Part shown: in pieces, positions 8,724 to 20,189 of the stretch | Layout: the number at the start of each line of letters is the position of its first letter | Position numbering within the stretch: the stretch's first letter is position 1 | Assembly: GCA_015680685.1 (NCBI GenBank) | Contig: MNCI01028452.1 | Location: 883,418 to 947,417, forward strand | From: Gnetum montanum | Taxonomy: Eukaryota > Streptophyta > Gnetopsida > Gnetales > Gnetaceae | Direction: 5' to 3' | Length of the DNA: 64,000 bases | The notes under the pieces: generated by a model | Databases searched by the model: none | Told to the model about the DNA's origin: nothing | What the model saw: only the letters and a program-made list of their open reading frames with translations | Program-made: the position numbers and the translations under genes

Positions 8724-10560
8724 ATGCATCCCGGTGTGACGATAATCCACCATCATGCATGTACACATAATCTAAAATTACCAAAGAACATAGAACGATA
8801 CCCATTAGCTCATTCAGCTCTCTGTTTATTGGCAGAAGCAAGCTTGATGGATTGCCAGCATTTAACCGCACCGTTAATCATTGAAGGACCATATAGCAAA
8901 ATTGCAAGAGATATTAACATAAACCTCATCCACTTAGGTTCATCAATGGATGATGCAGTCATCGCCGCAACACAGCAAACAATAGACAACTACAAAGGCA
9001 TGACAAAATCCCTCGACATAGAAGCCAAAAATATCATTGAAGACCCGTTGACCGAAACCCCCATAACCATGCTCGATGGGGAAATTAAAATACTAAAATT
9101 AAGCACGTTACTAAAACCGCACCTAGCCAAAAACATTGAAGACGTGCTTAGGGAAAATATGAAAGCATTCGCTTGGTCTTATACGGACATGCCTGGACTA
9201 GATCCCCGAATTGTCCAGCACAACATTATCCTTGACCCAAAATTGAGACCGGTAAAACAAAAGGCATGAAAGGTTAAACCCGAAGTGGCATTGGCAGTTC
9301 GTAATGAGATCACCAAACTTTATTAGGCTGGTTTCATTCAAGCTATTGATTACGCCGAGTGGGTATCCAACATGGTCATTGTCCCAAAGAAGAACGGAAG
9401 CATTCGTTTATGTATTGACTTCCGAGATCTCAACGTCGCAACCATAAAAGATTATTTTTCCCTACCCAACATCGATCAACTTGTCGACTCGACCGCTGGG
9501 CATGCACTATTATCTTTTATGGACGGCTTCTCGGGATACAATCAAATATGCATTAACCCGGAACATCAACTTCGAACAACCTTTATGACACCATGGGGAA
9601 CCTTTTGTTACACAATGATGCCCTTCGGTCTCAAGAACGTTGGGGCCACATATCAAAGAGCGATGACATTCATCTTTAGTGATTACATGTTACACTCGCT
9701 CAACGACTATGTAGACGACATTGTGGTTAAGTCCAAAACATCATAACAACATATACAAGACCTTGACCTGGTATTAAAACGTTGTTTAAAGTATGAATTG
9801 AGACTCAACCCAAAAAAATGTGTCTTCAGCGTCAAGACAGGCAAAATGCTTGGATTTATAGCATCAGAAGCAGGGATACGAGTAGACCCCGATAAGGTTA
9901 AGACCATAACAAACCTAAAACCACCAGGCAACCTTATCGAACTTCGAGGTCTACAAGGTAGATTACAGTTTATCAAGCGCTTCATAGAAAAATTGACAGA
10001 CAAACTAAAACCTATGAACCGCCTGTTACGCAAGAACGTCCATTTTGAATGGACTCCGTAGTGTCAAGAAGCATTCGATAACATTAAAATGGCACTTGCC
10101 CAATTACCAACGGTTTATCCACCTCAAAACGATAAACCGTTTTACATCTACCTCGCTACTTCGGATTCGTCAATCGCGTCTATGCTTTGCCAGAAACAAG
10201 ATGATGGAACCGAAGTCCCTGTATATTACTTAAGCCATGCATTAGTCGCCCACGAGAAAAAGTATAATGACGTAGAGAGGTCCTGTTTAGCTTTGGTCTT
10301 TTCTTTGAGAAAATGGCGACATTACCTCTTCCGTAACCAAGTTAATATAATTTGCAAGGACAATGTGCTCAGGGCCATCACAGGAAACATTTACAAAATG
10401 AGTCAAATGGCCCGCTGGAAAGCCATGATAGCTGAGTTTGACCTGCATTACATAGCGCAATCATCAGTTAAAGGTCAAGCCATAGCAAGTCAAATGGCCA
10501 TGTCACCAACCCACGATCAAGCGATAATAGAGCCAGAATTCCCGGATGAGAATATAAGCA
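8724..10560 (+). pseudogene. Element A: reverse transcriptase and first RNase H
   Basis: One frame runs from about 8724 to 12323. RT motifs in order: VPKKNGSIRLCIDFRDLN, FMDGFSGYNQI, TTFMTPWGTFCYTMMPFGL and the active site YVDD at 9709-9720. The RNase H that follows (about 10080-10500; FYIYLATSDSSIASML, PVYYLSHAL, RWKAMIAEFDLHY) is the degenerate type seen in Tat elements. Stops interrupt at 9267 (TGA), 9324 (TAG), 9744 (TAA) and 10059 (TAG), several at expected Gln or Arg codons. The frame has no obvious joining exon to the protease 6.7 kb upstream. Confidence 0.88.
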
Positions 10561-10578
10561 TAATAGACATAGTGCCCA

Positions 10579-10965
10579 ACGACTACGATGCCATTCTAAA
10601 CTTTGATGGAGCATCCACCTCTCGAGGGGGAAGTGCAGCCGCTGTCATCATCTATCCCTCTGGGGAAATCCGACCCTTTGCTTATCATTTTAACTTTCAT
10701 TGTACCAACAACATAGCAGAGTACGAAGGTCTCCTTAGAGGTCTCGCAGCAGTGCTGGCTTCAAACATCACACGGCTTGTGGTCAGAGGAGACTCGCAAT
10801 TGATCATAAACCAGGTCACAGATGTTTATACATGCAAAGCCCAACATTTACAACCATACTGCGACCTGGCAAAACACCTAATGAGGCGATTCGAAAACAT
10901 TGATGTGCAACACATATCTAGAAATGACAATACCATCGCAGATGAACTAGCCACCTTGGCATTAA
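10579..10965 (+). pseudogene. Element A: second, archaeal-type RNase H (aRNH)
   Basis: A separate RNase H domain sits between the classical RNase H and integrase, the hallmark of the Tat/Ogre lineage, which acquired an archaea-like RNase H. All four acidic positions are visible: Asp in LNFDGAS, Glu in NIAEYEGLL, Asp in VVRGDSQLI and Asp in NTIADELA. The domain has no internal stop and looks intact within an otherwise broken polyprotein. Confidence 0.85.
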
Positions 10966-11129
10966 ACATATCACCTGACATGTTCTACACGTTGCCAAGC
11001 TCCATAACAAGTTGTGCCAAACCAATAACCGATACTCTTGACACGCTGCTGATCGCATCTGTTAGTACGATACGCACGATAGAATGGTATGATGACATAA
11101 AAGAATACCTTCTACGCGGCGAAACACCA

Positions 11130-12323
11130 TGACATCTAACAAATGCACAAAAGGATGCAATACAAAAATGTTCTAAGCAATATACCCTAGTAGGGGACAT
11201 GTTATGTCATAGATCTTACGAAGGAATATTGCTAACATGTGTTGGTAGTACCGATGCCCAAACCATTGTCGAACAAGTACACGACGGACTATGCAGAGGA
11301 CATATAGCACCAAAAGCCATGGCAACAAAGATCAGACGCTTAGGCTACTATTGGCCACACATGGAATACGACTGTCTCTCCAAGGTCAAAACATGTAGTA
11401 CTTGTCAAAAACATAGCAATCTAATACATGTCCCACCAAATGAGTTGCATACAGCGCAAATCACATGGTTGTTTCAAAAGTGGGGATTGGACCTTATCGG
11501 CCCAATAACACCCTCATCTTCTGCAAGGCATAGTTTCATCATAACCGCAAACGAATATTTCACAAAGTGGGTAGAAGCTGCTCCCCTTCGAAAAACTACA
11601 TCTAAACATGTATGCAATTTCATTCTCGAAAACATTGTAACCCACTTTGGCATTCCCATGATAATCATCACTAACAACGGGCCACAATTTAGCAGTGCCG
11701 AGACCAAAACCTTTTGTGAAAGTCTAGGGATCAAACACTCGATTTCATCCCCTTACTATCCTCAGAGCAATGGGCAAGCAGAGGCGACGAACAAAACGGT
11801 TATTACAATACTCAAAAAGGTGCTCACCCAAAGCAAGCGAAGATGGCACGAACAATTAATATACGCATTGTGGGCATACCGTACTACACATCGAACCTCA
11901 ACAGGTAAAACACCATATAGTCTTGTTTACGGTTCAGAAGCTGTTTTACCTTTGGAATTACAGGTACCATCTTTAAGGATCACACTTTCTGGACTCCTCG
12001 ACGACGGGCAGAACAATGATCTGGGCATCATTGACCTGGACTCGATGGAGGAAGAACGCATACACATGCTCGATCAGATCGAATGGTATCAAAAATAACA
12101 ACGGCAACGACATCGACACGACATCCATAAGCACCCTATCAAAGAAGGTGACCTTGTACTTAAGGCAGTTCGAGAACACTCAGACAAATTCTCAGCCAAC
12201 TGGGAAGGGCCTTACTTGGTCATTAAAGCATTTGACAATGGAGCATTTAAGCTCGCTAATATGGAAGGGAATGAGCTTGCCAATCCAACTAATCACTTGT
12301 TCCTAAAACCGTTCTACATTTGA
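11130..12323 (+). pseudogene. Element A: integrase
   Basis: Zinc-binding HHCC residues are visible in VHDG, CRGHIAP and CSTCQKH. The DDE core shows WGLDLIGP (first Asp), TNNGPQF (second Asp replaced by Asn) and SNGQAEATNK (Glu retained). The C-terminal part continues past a TAA at 12096 to EGPYLVIKAFDNG and NHLFLKPFYI, ending at TGA 12321-12323. A TGA at 11130 separates it from the aRNH. The Asp-to-Asn change would inactivate strand transfer. Confidence 0.88.
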
Positions 12324-12339
12324 GTACACGCTCAGGTAC

Positions 12340-12650
12340 CTGGGAGTCCTGGCATCACGACTATAAACTGATACCACAGAACAGTCCTGGATCATGACTT
12401 AAAACTGATACCACACAGTGTCCGCAATGACGATAAACTAGCACCCGTCCGGCACGACAGTAAACTGCCACCGTCGCATTCACCAGAGTCTGCTAAGACT
12501 ATAAACTAGTTTGCCTCTTTATGGTTCGCTAAGACTAGAAACTGGCAATGCAACATCCACCACGACGCTAAACGGGCAATGTCCAACGGGTTACGACATA
12601 AAGCTAACCCATGATAGTCTGCCAAGACTATAAACTGGTAAGTTCATCTC
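12340..12650 (+). repeat. Degenerate array with TAAACTG/TAAACTA core (third of three)
   Basis: Words such as GACGATAAACTAG, GACAGTAAACTGC and GACTATAAACTGG recur at roughly 30-bp intervals after the integrase stop. They match the arrays at 2030 and 8590, tying all three to element A. Confidence 0.6.
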
Positions 12651-13845
12651 GGGTTCCTCAATCCGCCGCCACATTCAAACTTCATCACTACATCGCTCGC
12701 CATTAGACGATCCTACCAACCCTGCTGCCATTCGTATACAATGCCTGAAATCTCCTTCAGCATCTTTGTCCCATCTGTAGTTGTGTAAGTTTAAGCTCAC
12801 TTATTCACTCATGGTTTTCTTGTCTCCTTGGAATTATGTTTACAGGATGACACCCAGAGGTTTTTGCACAAGAATGCACTTCGTCACGAGCAGCAAGATG
12901 GGACAATGTTCACAAGCACGCATGGCAAGACTAAATCAAACCCTTCGTTAGTACATCCCCATCTCCCGATATCCTCTCTATCTATCCACCAACACACTCC
13001 ACTCAGCTGCATGTCTGATACACCCAGTACACTCAAAACTTTGAGCATACCGTCGCGCACTGTAACACTTTTAAGTAGTTGCAACACACAATGTAGCACT
13101 TGAGCATGAGTACGCGATCAAAACAAAACTTTTTCTTCCCAAAAAAAAGGGAGAACACTTGGCACTTCCACACAAGCCCCAAGCAGGAAGGCAATTGTCT
13201 TAAAACCAAGTACTCATGTCAAAAACAATCAAGAAACATCCAATTGCATAGCTTTGGCTCTCCGCCAACAGGCTCCCCCTAAAAACTAAACAAGGGCCCT
13301 GTTCCTCCAAAGAATGTAACACATCCTCCCGTGGCTTTGGTCTTTCCAGCAAGTTCTCTTGAACATTACCCAAGAGTCTTGTTCCGCCAAAGGACGCACA
13401 TCACATGTCTGGATTCCCAGTTTGTTGAATAATGGCTATTGACAAGGATCAGCATGACACACACCAGAGCATCCCCTTTTCACCAAGCACAATCCCTTGG
13501 GCAGTTACTAGTCCCCACAATCCCCATTCTCCTACCAGCTACAAAATTCCATTATCCCAATCCCATGTACTACTGAACACGGTGCGATGATGTCTAGTCA
13601 AGGGGCAACGGACAAAGTCTCTATCAAGTTGCTTGTGGTGTTTTGCACTTCTTTGTCGACACTTCTCGGGTTGATTCCTCCAAACATCAACAAAGAGAGG
13701 CCAATGAAACACCACAAAAATTTTGAGCTTAGTACTTGTCCAACACCAAGTAGGTCCTTACGACCCATAGATGACCACAGCTACATCTGGTATCACACTT
13801 GGCAACTTCGGAGATCAGATGCTTAATTTTCACTAAGTATGCAGT
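12651..13845 (+). other. Element A: non-coding 3' region, possible polypurine tract and LTR start
   Basis: No convincing coding frame. A purine run at about 13139-13154 (A8 GGGAGAAC) is a candidate polypurine tract, which would put the LTR start near 13155. I cannot confirm it because the 5' LTR is outside the window. Confidence 0.3.
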
Positions 13846-14275
13846 CCCAGCGTATATGCCCAAGTGTACATTCTCAGCGTATACGCCCAGCGTGTACGCT
13901 CAGGTTCACAGCTTATACGCCCAGTGTACACGCCTCACATGTACGCTCAGCAAAGTACCACAGATGTATACGCCCGGCATGAAATCTCCAAAGACGGCAT
14001 GGAAACAGTACTGCAGAGCAAGATTTAACACAAGGCAGCAACAATCAGTGTGTACGTCCCAGCGTATACGCCCAGCACATCAGCGTGTACGTCCCAGCGT
14101 ATACGCCCAGCACATCAGCGTATACGCCCAGCATCCACCAGGGTATGCGCCCAGCGTATACGCCAACGTCCACGACATCTACGCCTAAGTTCGCATACGC
14201 CCAACACATCCAACGTATACGCCCCAACGTATACGCCCACAGTCTATGCTCGCTAGACATAGCGTATATGCCCGC
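13846..14275 (+). repeat. GCGTATACGC palindrome array upstream of the element A TATA box
   Basis: At least ten GTATAC or GTGTAC-centred units (consensus CAGCGTATACGCCC). Core starts at 14050, 14064, 14085, 14099 and 14120 are spaced 14, 21, 14 and 21 bp, a 35-bp higher-order unit made of a 14-bp repeat plus a 7-bp insert (AGCACAT). Further TACGCT words occur at 14465-14810. Confidence 0.8.
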
Positions 14276-14332
14276 CAAATGTAACATATTGTACACTTGT
14301 AAATTTTACGCTTTTGCACCCGGTCAACGTGC

Positions 14333-14376
14333 CACGTGTCTCCCAACCCGAGTCCGCCATCAAAACCCTATATAAA
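14333..14376 (+). promoter_or_regulatory. Element A LTR core promoter: G-box and TATA box
   Basis: CACGTG at 14333-14338, preceded by GTCAAC at 14323, lies 31 bp before a TATA box (TATATAAA, 14369-14376). The palindrome array lies further upstream. CACGTG is the core of plant G-boxes, bound by bZIP and bHLH factors; use here is inferred. Confidence 0.6.
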
Positions 14377-14953
14377 ACCCCAATTTTTCACGAGATCCAG
14401 GCGGTTGGCAAAATTCCTAGAGCAAACTAGAGAGCAGAGACACTGCAAACTAGAGCACAAAACCTTTTACGCTGGACAACCCTGTACGCTGAGCATTCAG
14501 CCTCTACGTTGTGCTTACAGTGTGAACCAACCACAATCATCCCTGCATCCACCAGGGCTTTTCGTCCGCCTTGTGTTCCAGTCACAACTGCGTTAAACCG
14601 GTGCATTGTACTTTCATTCTGTAATGCCATTGTTACATTTTCTTCCCAAAATCATTTACAGTTTCCATTAATTATTGCATGTATTCTGTTTTCGCTCATT
14701 TATGTTACGCTCTGTTTGCATTGGTTACACTCTTTACGCTCTGATTTACACCCGCTACGCCGTTTACGTATAACCCAGCGTATAGCACTTCGGTGTACGT
14801 TCAGGGAAATCCTTGTCTGATCCGCGTGCGAACTACCCAAGGTACTCTACCTTCGTTCATTCCAGCTCGTCCTCAGGCGAAGGTAGGGTCTTCTGTGCGC
14901 GTCCTGCGATCCCACGGTCTCTGTTTCCTTCCAGCCGGAGACCGATGATTTCA

Positions 14954-17900
14954 GATAGTACAAGTTCCATGCATTGCGTATAGTGACACAGGGTGCCATT
15001 GCATGCAAAGACTATGAACTATGAAAGCATATCCCTTAAAGCATGCAATTAGTGTGTAGAGATAGCAAAGATTTAGAGGTTCCTGTATGCAACAGCCACT
15101 AAATAGGAGGGTACCCAATGGTTGACTATAGATAATGAGGCTGGATTGACAATAAGCATGAAATCAAGTGAGAGCCTCACAAGTTCATATGTTGAAAGCA
15201 TGGACAAGTTGGACTAGATCCATCATCAAGTCTCTAATGTACAAAGTAAAATTGATTGGGAAGAGTTGAAGATTTTTAAAACTTTTAAGCAAGAGCCCTT
15301 TGAGTTAAAGGCTCTACTGGTAGGAATGGAATGTACTTTCTTAAACAATGGTAAGCCAATTATTATCAATGCCACACTTTCTCCTATACATAAGAAGAAA
15401 TTATTGGAAGTTGTAAATAAATGGCCAATAGCCTTCACTTGGTCATAACATGAGTTAACAAGAATCGATCCTAGGATATGCTAGCATAGAATTTATACAG
15501 ACTCCTCCATCAAACTAAAGAGGTAGTTGCAAGGACGCTTGAACCCAAAGCTCAAGCAAATCATCAAGGAGAAAATTAAACAACTCCTCAAGGCTAGGTT
15601 CATTTATCCCATTACGAATAGCAAGTGGATTGGTTCACTTGTGATTATGCTAAAGAAAGAAGGAAAGTGAAGATTTGTATAGACTTTCAACTGTTGAATC
15701 TGACCACTTACAAAAATCATTTCTCATTGTCATTTGTATACCAAGTGTTGGATACCATTGCAAGGCATTATTACTACAACTTTCTAGATGTTTATAGTGG
15801 CTTTAACCAAATCTAGATTACACTGGAGAACCAGGCCAAGACAACATTCACAAGTCCTTAGAGACTTTTGCATACAGAAAGATGTGTTTTGGCTTATGCA
15901 ATGTTCCAACTACATTTCAACATTTGGTCCTAAGCATCTTCCAATAGCAGATTGGTAATGAGGTAGAAGTCTTCATGGATGACTTCACTACCTATGGGGC
16001 TACATTTGAGAAAGCATTAGACTACCTTGAGCAAATTCTTCAAAGGTGTGTAGAAACAAATTTGAGGCTCAACTAGCAAAAGAGCCACCTAATAGTCTAA
16101 GAGGGCATTATCTTGGGGCATAAAATTTCAAACAAACGGATTGAAGTAGACCCAAAAAAATAAGGGTCATCCAAGAAATGACCAGACAACCAAAAATGGT
16201 AAAAGATGTGAGGTTATTCCTTGGCCACACTAGTTACTATAGGCACTTCATTGAAAAATTTTCAAAGATCACCAAGCTATTGGGGGAGCTCACAAAGAAA
16301 GATGCACTATTTGCCTAGACCAAGGAATGAGAAAATGCATTTTAGCAGTTGAAGTAGAAAATTGTAAAAAATCTAATTCTATGGGTACCAGACTAATCCA
16401 AGCCATTTCACATCATGAAAAATGCATCAAATTATGCCTTGGGAGTCATGCTTACACAAATGGATGATTAATAATGTCCATATTACATCCATTGTATAAG
16501 TAGAAGCATTGTGGGTGCACAACTCACGACACCACCATTGAAAATGAGCTTATGATAATGGTGTATGCATTAGAAAAATTCAAGCACTATGTGCTTGGGC
16601 ATAAATTTTTTTTTGAACATCAACCATAGTGCCATTTAGTTCCTGATGAATAAGCTAATAGTGAGTTCCTATGTCATATGATGATTAGTGATCGTCCAAA
16701 ATTTTGAGTTAACAATGGTTGACCAAAAGGGAACTAAGAATGTGGTGGTTGACCACCTCTCTTAGTTAAGATGGGATAGCAAGGAGGAAGAGAGCCCATT
16801 GTTTAATCAATTTCCTAATGAACTCCTCTTTACTGGTGTTGTGAATTCTCAAAATCCCAAAGAAACTACGTGGTACAAGCACATCCTCTCCTATATACTT
16901 ACACTAGATGCCACAAGGGTGAGACCATAAGAAGCAACAATAATTTCTTCATTAGGCCAAACACTTTATGAAAATCAACATTAATCTCTATAAGTGTTTC
17001 TTAAATAGCCTAGTATGATGGTGTGTCCCTAATGCCAATTAACTTCAAGTCCTCTAAGATGCACATGAAGGCCCTTGTGGGCCACTATGCTAGGAGGAGG
17101 ATAGCCATCAAGATCCTCATGGTAAGGTATTATTGGCCTACAATATTGAGGGATGTCCATCACTTTTTCTATTCTTGTGACAAATGCCAATGTGACTGCA
17201 TGTATGGAAGGGCCTCAATAGTGAATCCAACCATTGAAGCCTTTTGATCTTTGGATGATTAACTTCATAGGGTCCATCAACCCCATGTTAAATGGAAAGG
17301 CCTACATCAGCGTGGTCATTGACTACTATACCAAATGGACTGAAGCCACTATTATTAATGGCTATTCATTCTCTATGGTGGCATAGTTTGTACAATAAAA
17401 TGTTGTAAACAGGTTTGGTGTGCCATGAGCACTAATTTCAGATAATGGAACACACTTTACTAGTGCCACTTTTTGAAAGCTCATTCAACACTTGGGGGTT
17501 GAACATAAATTAACAACTTCATACCACCTCAAAGACAATGTTCAAGCTAAGGTCACCAACTAGGAAATTACAAAAATACTAACACATATAGTTAATAGAT
17601 ATAGGAAGGATTGGAGCAGTAAACTTAACAATGCTCTTTGGGCTTATTATTCAATGTGGAAACTTCTTATTGGTTATTCTCCCTATGAGTTAGTGTATGG
17701 GAAATTTCCAACTCTTCCCATCCAAGTTAAGCTCTGTATACTTTCAATAGCCTATGACCTTGACTTAAACCTAAGTTTAGCCCAAATTGAAAGATTAATG
17801 AATCTCAACACACTAGATGAGAATATATTAGTGGCCCTATCATTGAATGAAGTGAAAGAGGCACATAATAAACAATGTCATGACCTTTAAATAAGGAAAG

Positions 17901-18120
17901 TAAAGTTTCAACAAGGAGATAAGGTGCTCTACTAGAACCCCATGCATGTACCTCAATGTACTAAATTCCAAATGCTATGGGAGGGTCCTTACATCATATA
18001 TGAAACTTTCTCATCTAGGATCATGATGATTTACCATCTTGATAACCTGCATAAAAGATTATTAGTCAACATCCAACAACTTAAGCCTTTCCTAGAGACA
18101 AGAACAACCAATGGGAATAA
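14954..18120 (+). pseudogene. Element B: protease end, RT, RNase H and integrase
   Basis: The sequence begins inside the post-protease segment (VPCIAYSDTG). RT: KICIDFQLLN, FLDVYSGFNQI and active site FMDD (EVEVFMDDFTTYG at about 15963-16000), the FMDDF form typical of Athila. RNase H remnants follow at about 16380-16780. Integrase at 17020-18100 shows GHYARRR and CDKCQCDC (zinc site), ISDNGTHF (second Asp present) and KDNVQAKVTN, where the catalytic Glu has become Lys. The C-terminal signature KRLLVNIQQLKPF ends it. Many TAG and TAA stops, mostly at expected Gln or Trp codons, and several frameshifts. Confidence 0.85.
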
Positions 18121-19249
18121 CACCTCAATTAATGGACAAGCATGCTTAATCTTAGTCATGAGGGAGATGGCCATCCATGCTGACATCCTACAAAGTGGCT
18201 ATTCAGTTTTTAATCTTTTTTATTTCACATCATTTTTCTTATACTTTCTATTTTCTTGAATATTTGCCAACTTTTTCTATATTTTTTTCTTTATTTGAAT
18301 TTTCTTACATGTCTTTTTCTTCTTTATTGTCATCAAGACATTGAAGCCAAACATAGATATTGATTAATGGTGGTTAATTAAATTCTATTGCTAAATTGAT
18401 TACTTAATGACTAGATCTCATCATTGAATTTTAGCATTAACTAATGGGACATTAGTTTTCACATGGTACTAGGCAGTGAGCCCATGATATTCATCCATTC
18501 CACTAACAACTTCATAGTGTTTCTCTTGTTTTAGAAGCATGGGATCTTTCTAAATAATAACTTAGCACAAACTTGTGACCTAGGTGCTCCCCAAACTTGG
18601 AATGAATCAAGTGAAATTAGTAAGGTTGTGGCTTTAAGAGAAGTTGGTACTTTTTATACCTGCCTACCATCTAGAGTTTTGTGGGTATTCTCATCAATTC
18701 CTCATCATTCATACCATTGACCAATAACAAGAAGTAATATATTTGAATGATGTGGTTTCCATGTGAACAAAAACATGGAAATTCAAAGCACATCCCTTAG
18801 AAAAAATAATGGGGTTATAAGCCCTGGTTATGGGGCTAGAAAGACATGTTATCCATGCCTTAAGGCATCCCTCTAACTAAGGCCCCCTTCACTTTATGCT
18901 TCTATTTTCTTCTATATTTGGAATTGTGGGTGATCTTTATGAGTGTCTATGAGCTCTATGGGACCGAATGGTCTCAACGTGTCAATGCAAAGCCACTAGA
19001 AGTGGATGGTCTTGAGTCCAACTAAGGATGCAATGTTTCCAATATCACCTTAATCAAAAACTCCATGAGGACTTTATGTGACCTAAATAAGGAACTCCAT
19101 TCCATGCTCTCTCTCCTGATCACTTCAATCCATTTACCATCTCATTGCCTATTATCATGTTTTGTTAATGTGTCCATTTGAATGTGTCTTAGTTCTTTGG
19201 TGGTATCTTGGGTGACTCGATTTTTAATAATCCATAGCCATTAACCATC
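18121..19249 (+). other. Element B: non-coding spacer between pol and env-like gene, left part
   Basis: No coding signal. Holds the conserved word ATTCAAAGCACATCCCTTAG (about 18780), which recurs in the equivalent spacers of D (42830, 42960) and C (minus strand, near 24590). Interrupted at 19249 by element C. Confidence 0.6.
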
Positions 19250-20164
19250 TGATGAATAGTGAGATACCCCTACGCCCAACCATACAAATCACAAAGCTTT
19301 CATGCACGATTCGATTGCATTCCATGGACTTTATCATTTCTAGTGCACTAGTCCTCTAGGAAGTGAATCTTGCCTTAAGGTCAATTGTTGTCTTTCCAAT
19401 TACACTTGTGATGTACACTAATATGGTTAAGTGTAATTGAGGCATCTAATTTTTATCATTTTGTATTTTTATGGTTTCGATACTTAAAGAAAAATAAAGT
19501 GGTTGGACTAACTAATTTAATTTAACTAATCAACTAATGTCTAACTAGTCCTAACATAAGCATCTGGTCCAACTTTTCGTACATGTCCTGAACCCATGTA
19601 TCCACTATTGGGTGACCAAGCACTATGTTACTAGGTGTACCAAGCAATAATGCTACTGGGATTACCAAGTGAATACGTATTACACTTGAAGTGGTCATAC
19701 TTATGTGTTTAATCTATCTTACTTAATCGCTTCATTAACTTAATTACTAAAAATATTTAATAAATAATTGAAAACATTAAATGCATAAATAAAATATTTG
19801 ATCTGTCTAGAATGCTGCAAGGTTTATCAAAAAGCTTGTCTTTATTGTCACACACACTATCATGCTCATGTACAACAATGCTTGAAAAAAGCTCCATACA
19901 CTCCATGATTCCTATTGCAAGCACTCAAGAGAAAAATTCTAACTTTCAAATGGAAAAATTACAAGAGCTTTGTTGCAACTACAATCACTATTGCCATAAA
20001 TGTAGTTGGTAGGTACATATTTATAGCCAAAAATCAACATTGCATCTACAGGGCCTCATCGATGCATGATAAGATGCATCAACTAGGCCTCATCGACGAG
20101 GCCTAGTCGACAAGGTCATGTCAACGAGGCCTCATGGACATAGCCAACCAAACACAACTCATCA
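19250..20164 (-). repeat. Element C 3' LTR with long U3 hexamer array
   Basis: 915 bp. The minus-strand TATA box is at 20025-20018 (TATAAATA). Upstream hexamers start (plus coordinates) at 20044, 20058, 20078, 20092, 20106, 20120 and 20134: ATCTAC, ATCGAT, ATCAAC, ATCGAC, GTCGAC, GTCAAC, ATGGAC. Steps are 14, 20, 14, 14, 14, 14. The typical unit is TCATCGACGAGGCC. The partner LTR lacks five of these units. Confidence 0.88.
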
Positions 20165-20189
20165 TACCCCCATAACTAAATAAAAACTC

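Larger units (their letters stand above)
13155..14953 (+). mobile_element. Element A: probable 3' LTR
   Basis: The right end is supported: at 14953-14954 the sequence switches from ...GATGATTTCA to Athila-like pol sequence of element B (compare GTTCCATGCATTGCG here with GTTCCATGCATCGCG in element D). The left end is a guess from the purine run at 13139. A TATA box at 14369 and a palindrome array make this a promoter-bearing LTR. Long LTRs are normal in Tat/Ogre elements. Confidence 0.5.

Noticed and set aside
13799-14375. Overlapping open frames encoding repeated VYAQ / YTPS peptides
   Set aside because: They are translations of the GCGTATACGC array in several frames; the DNA repeat explains them.
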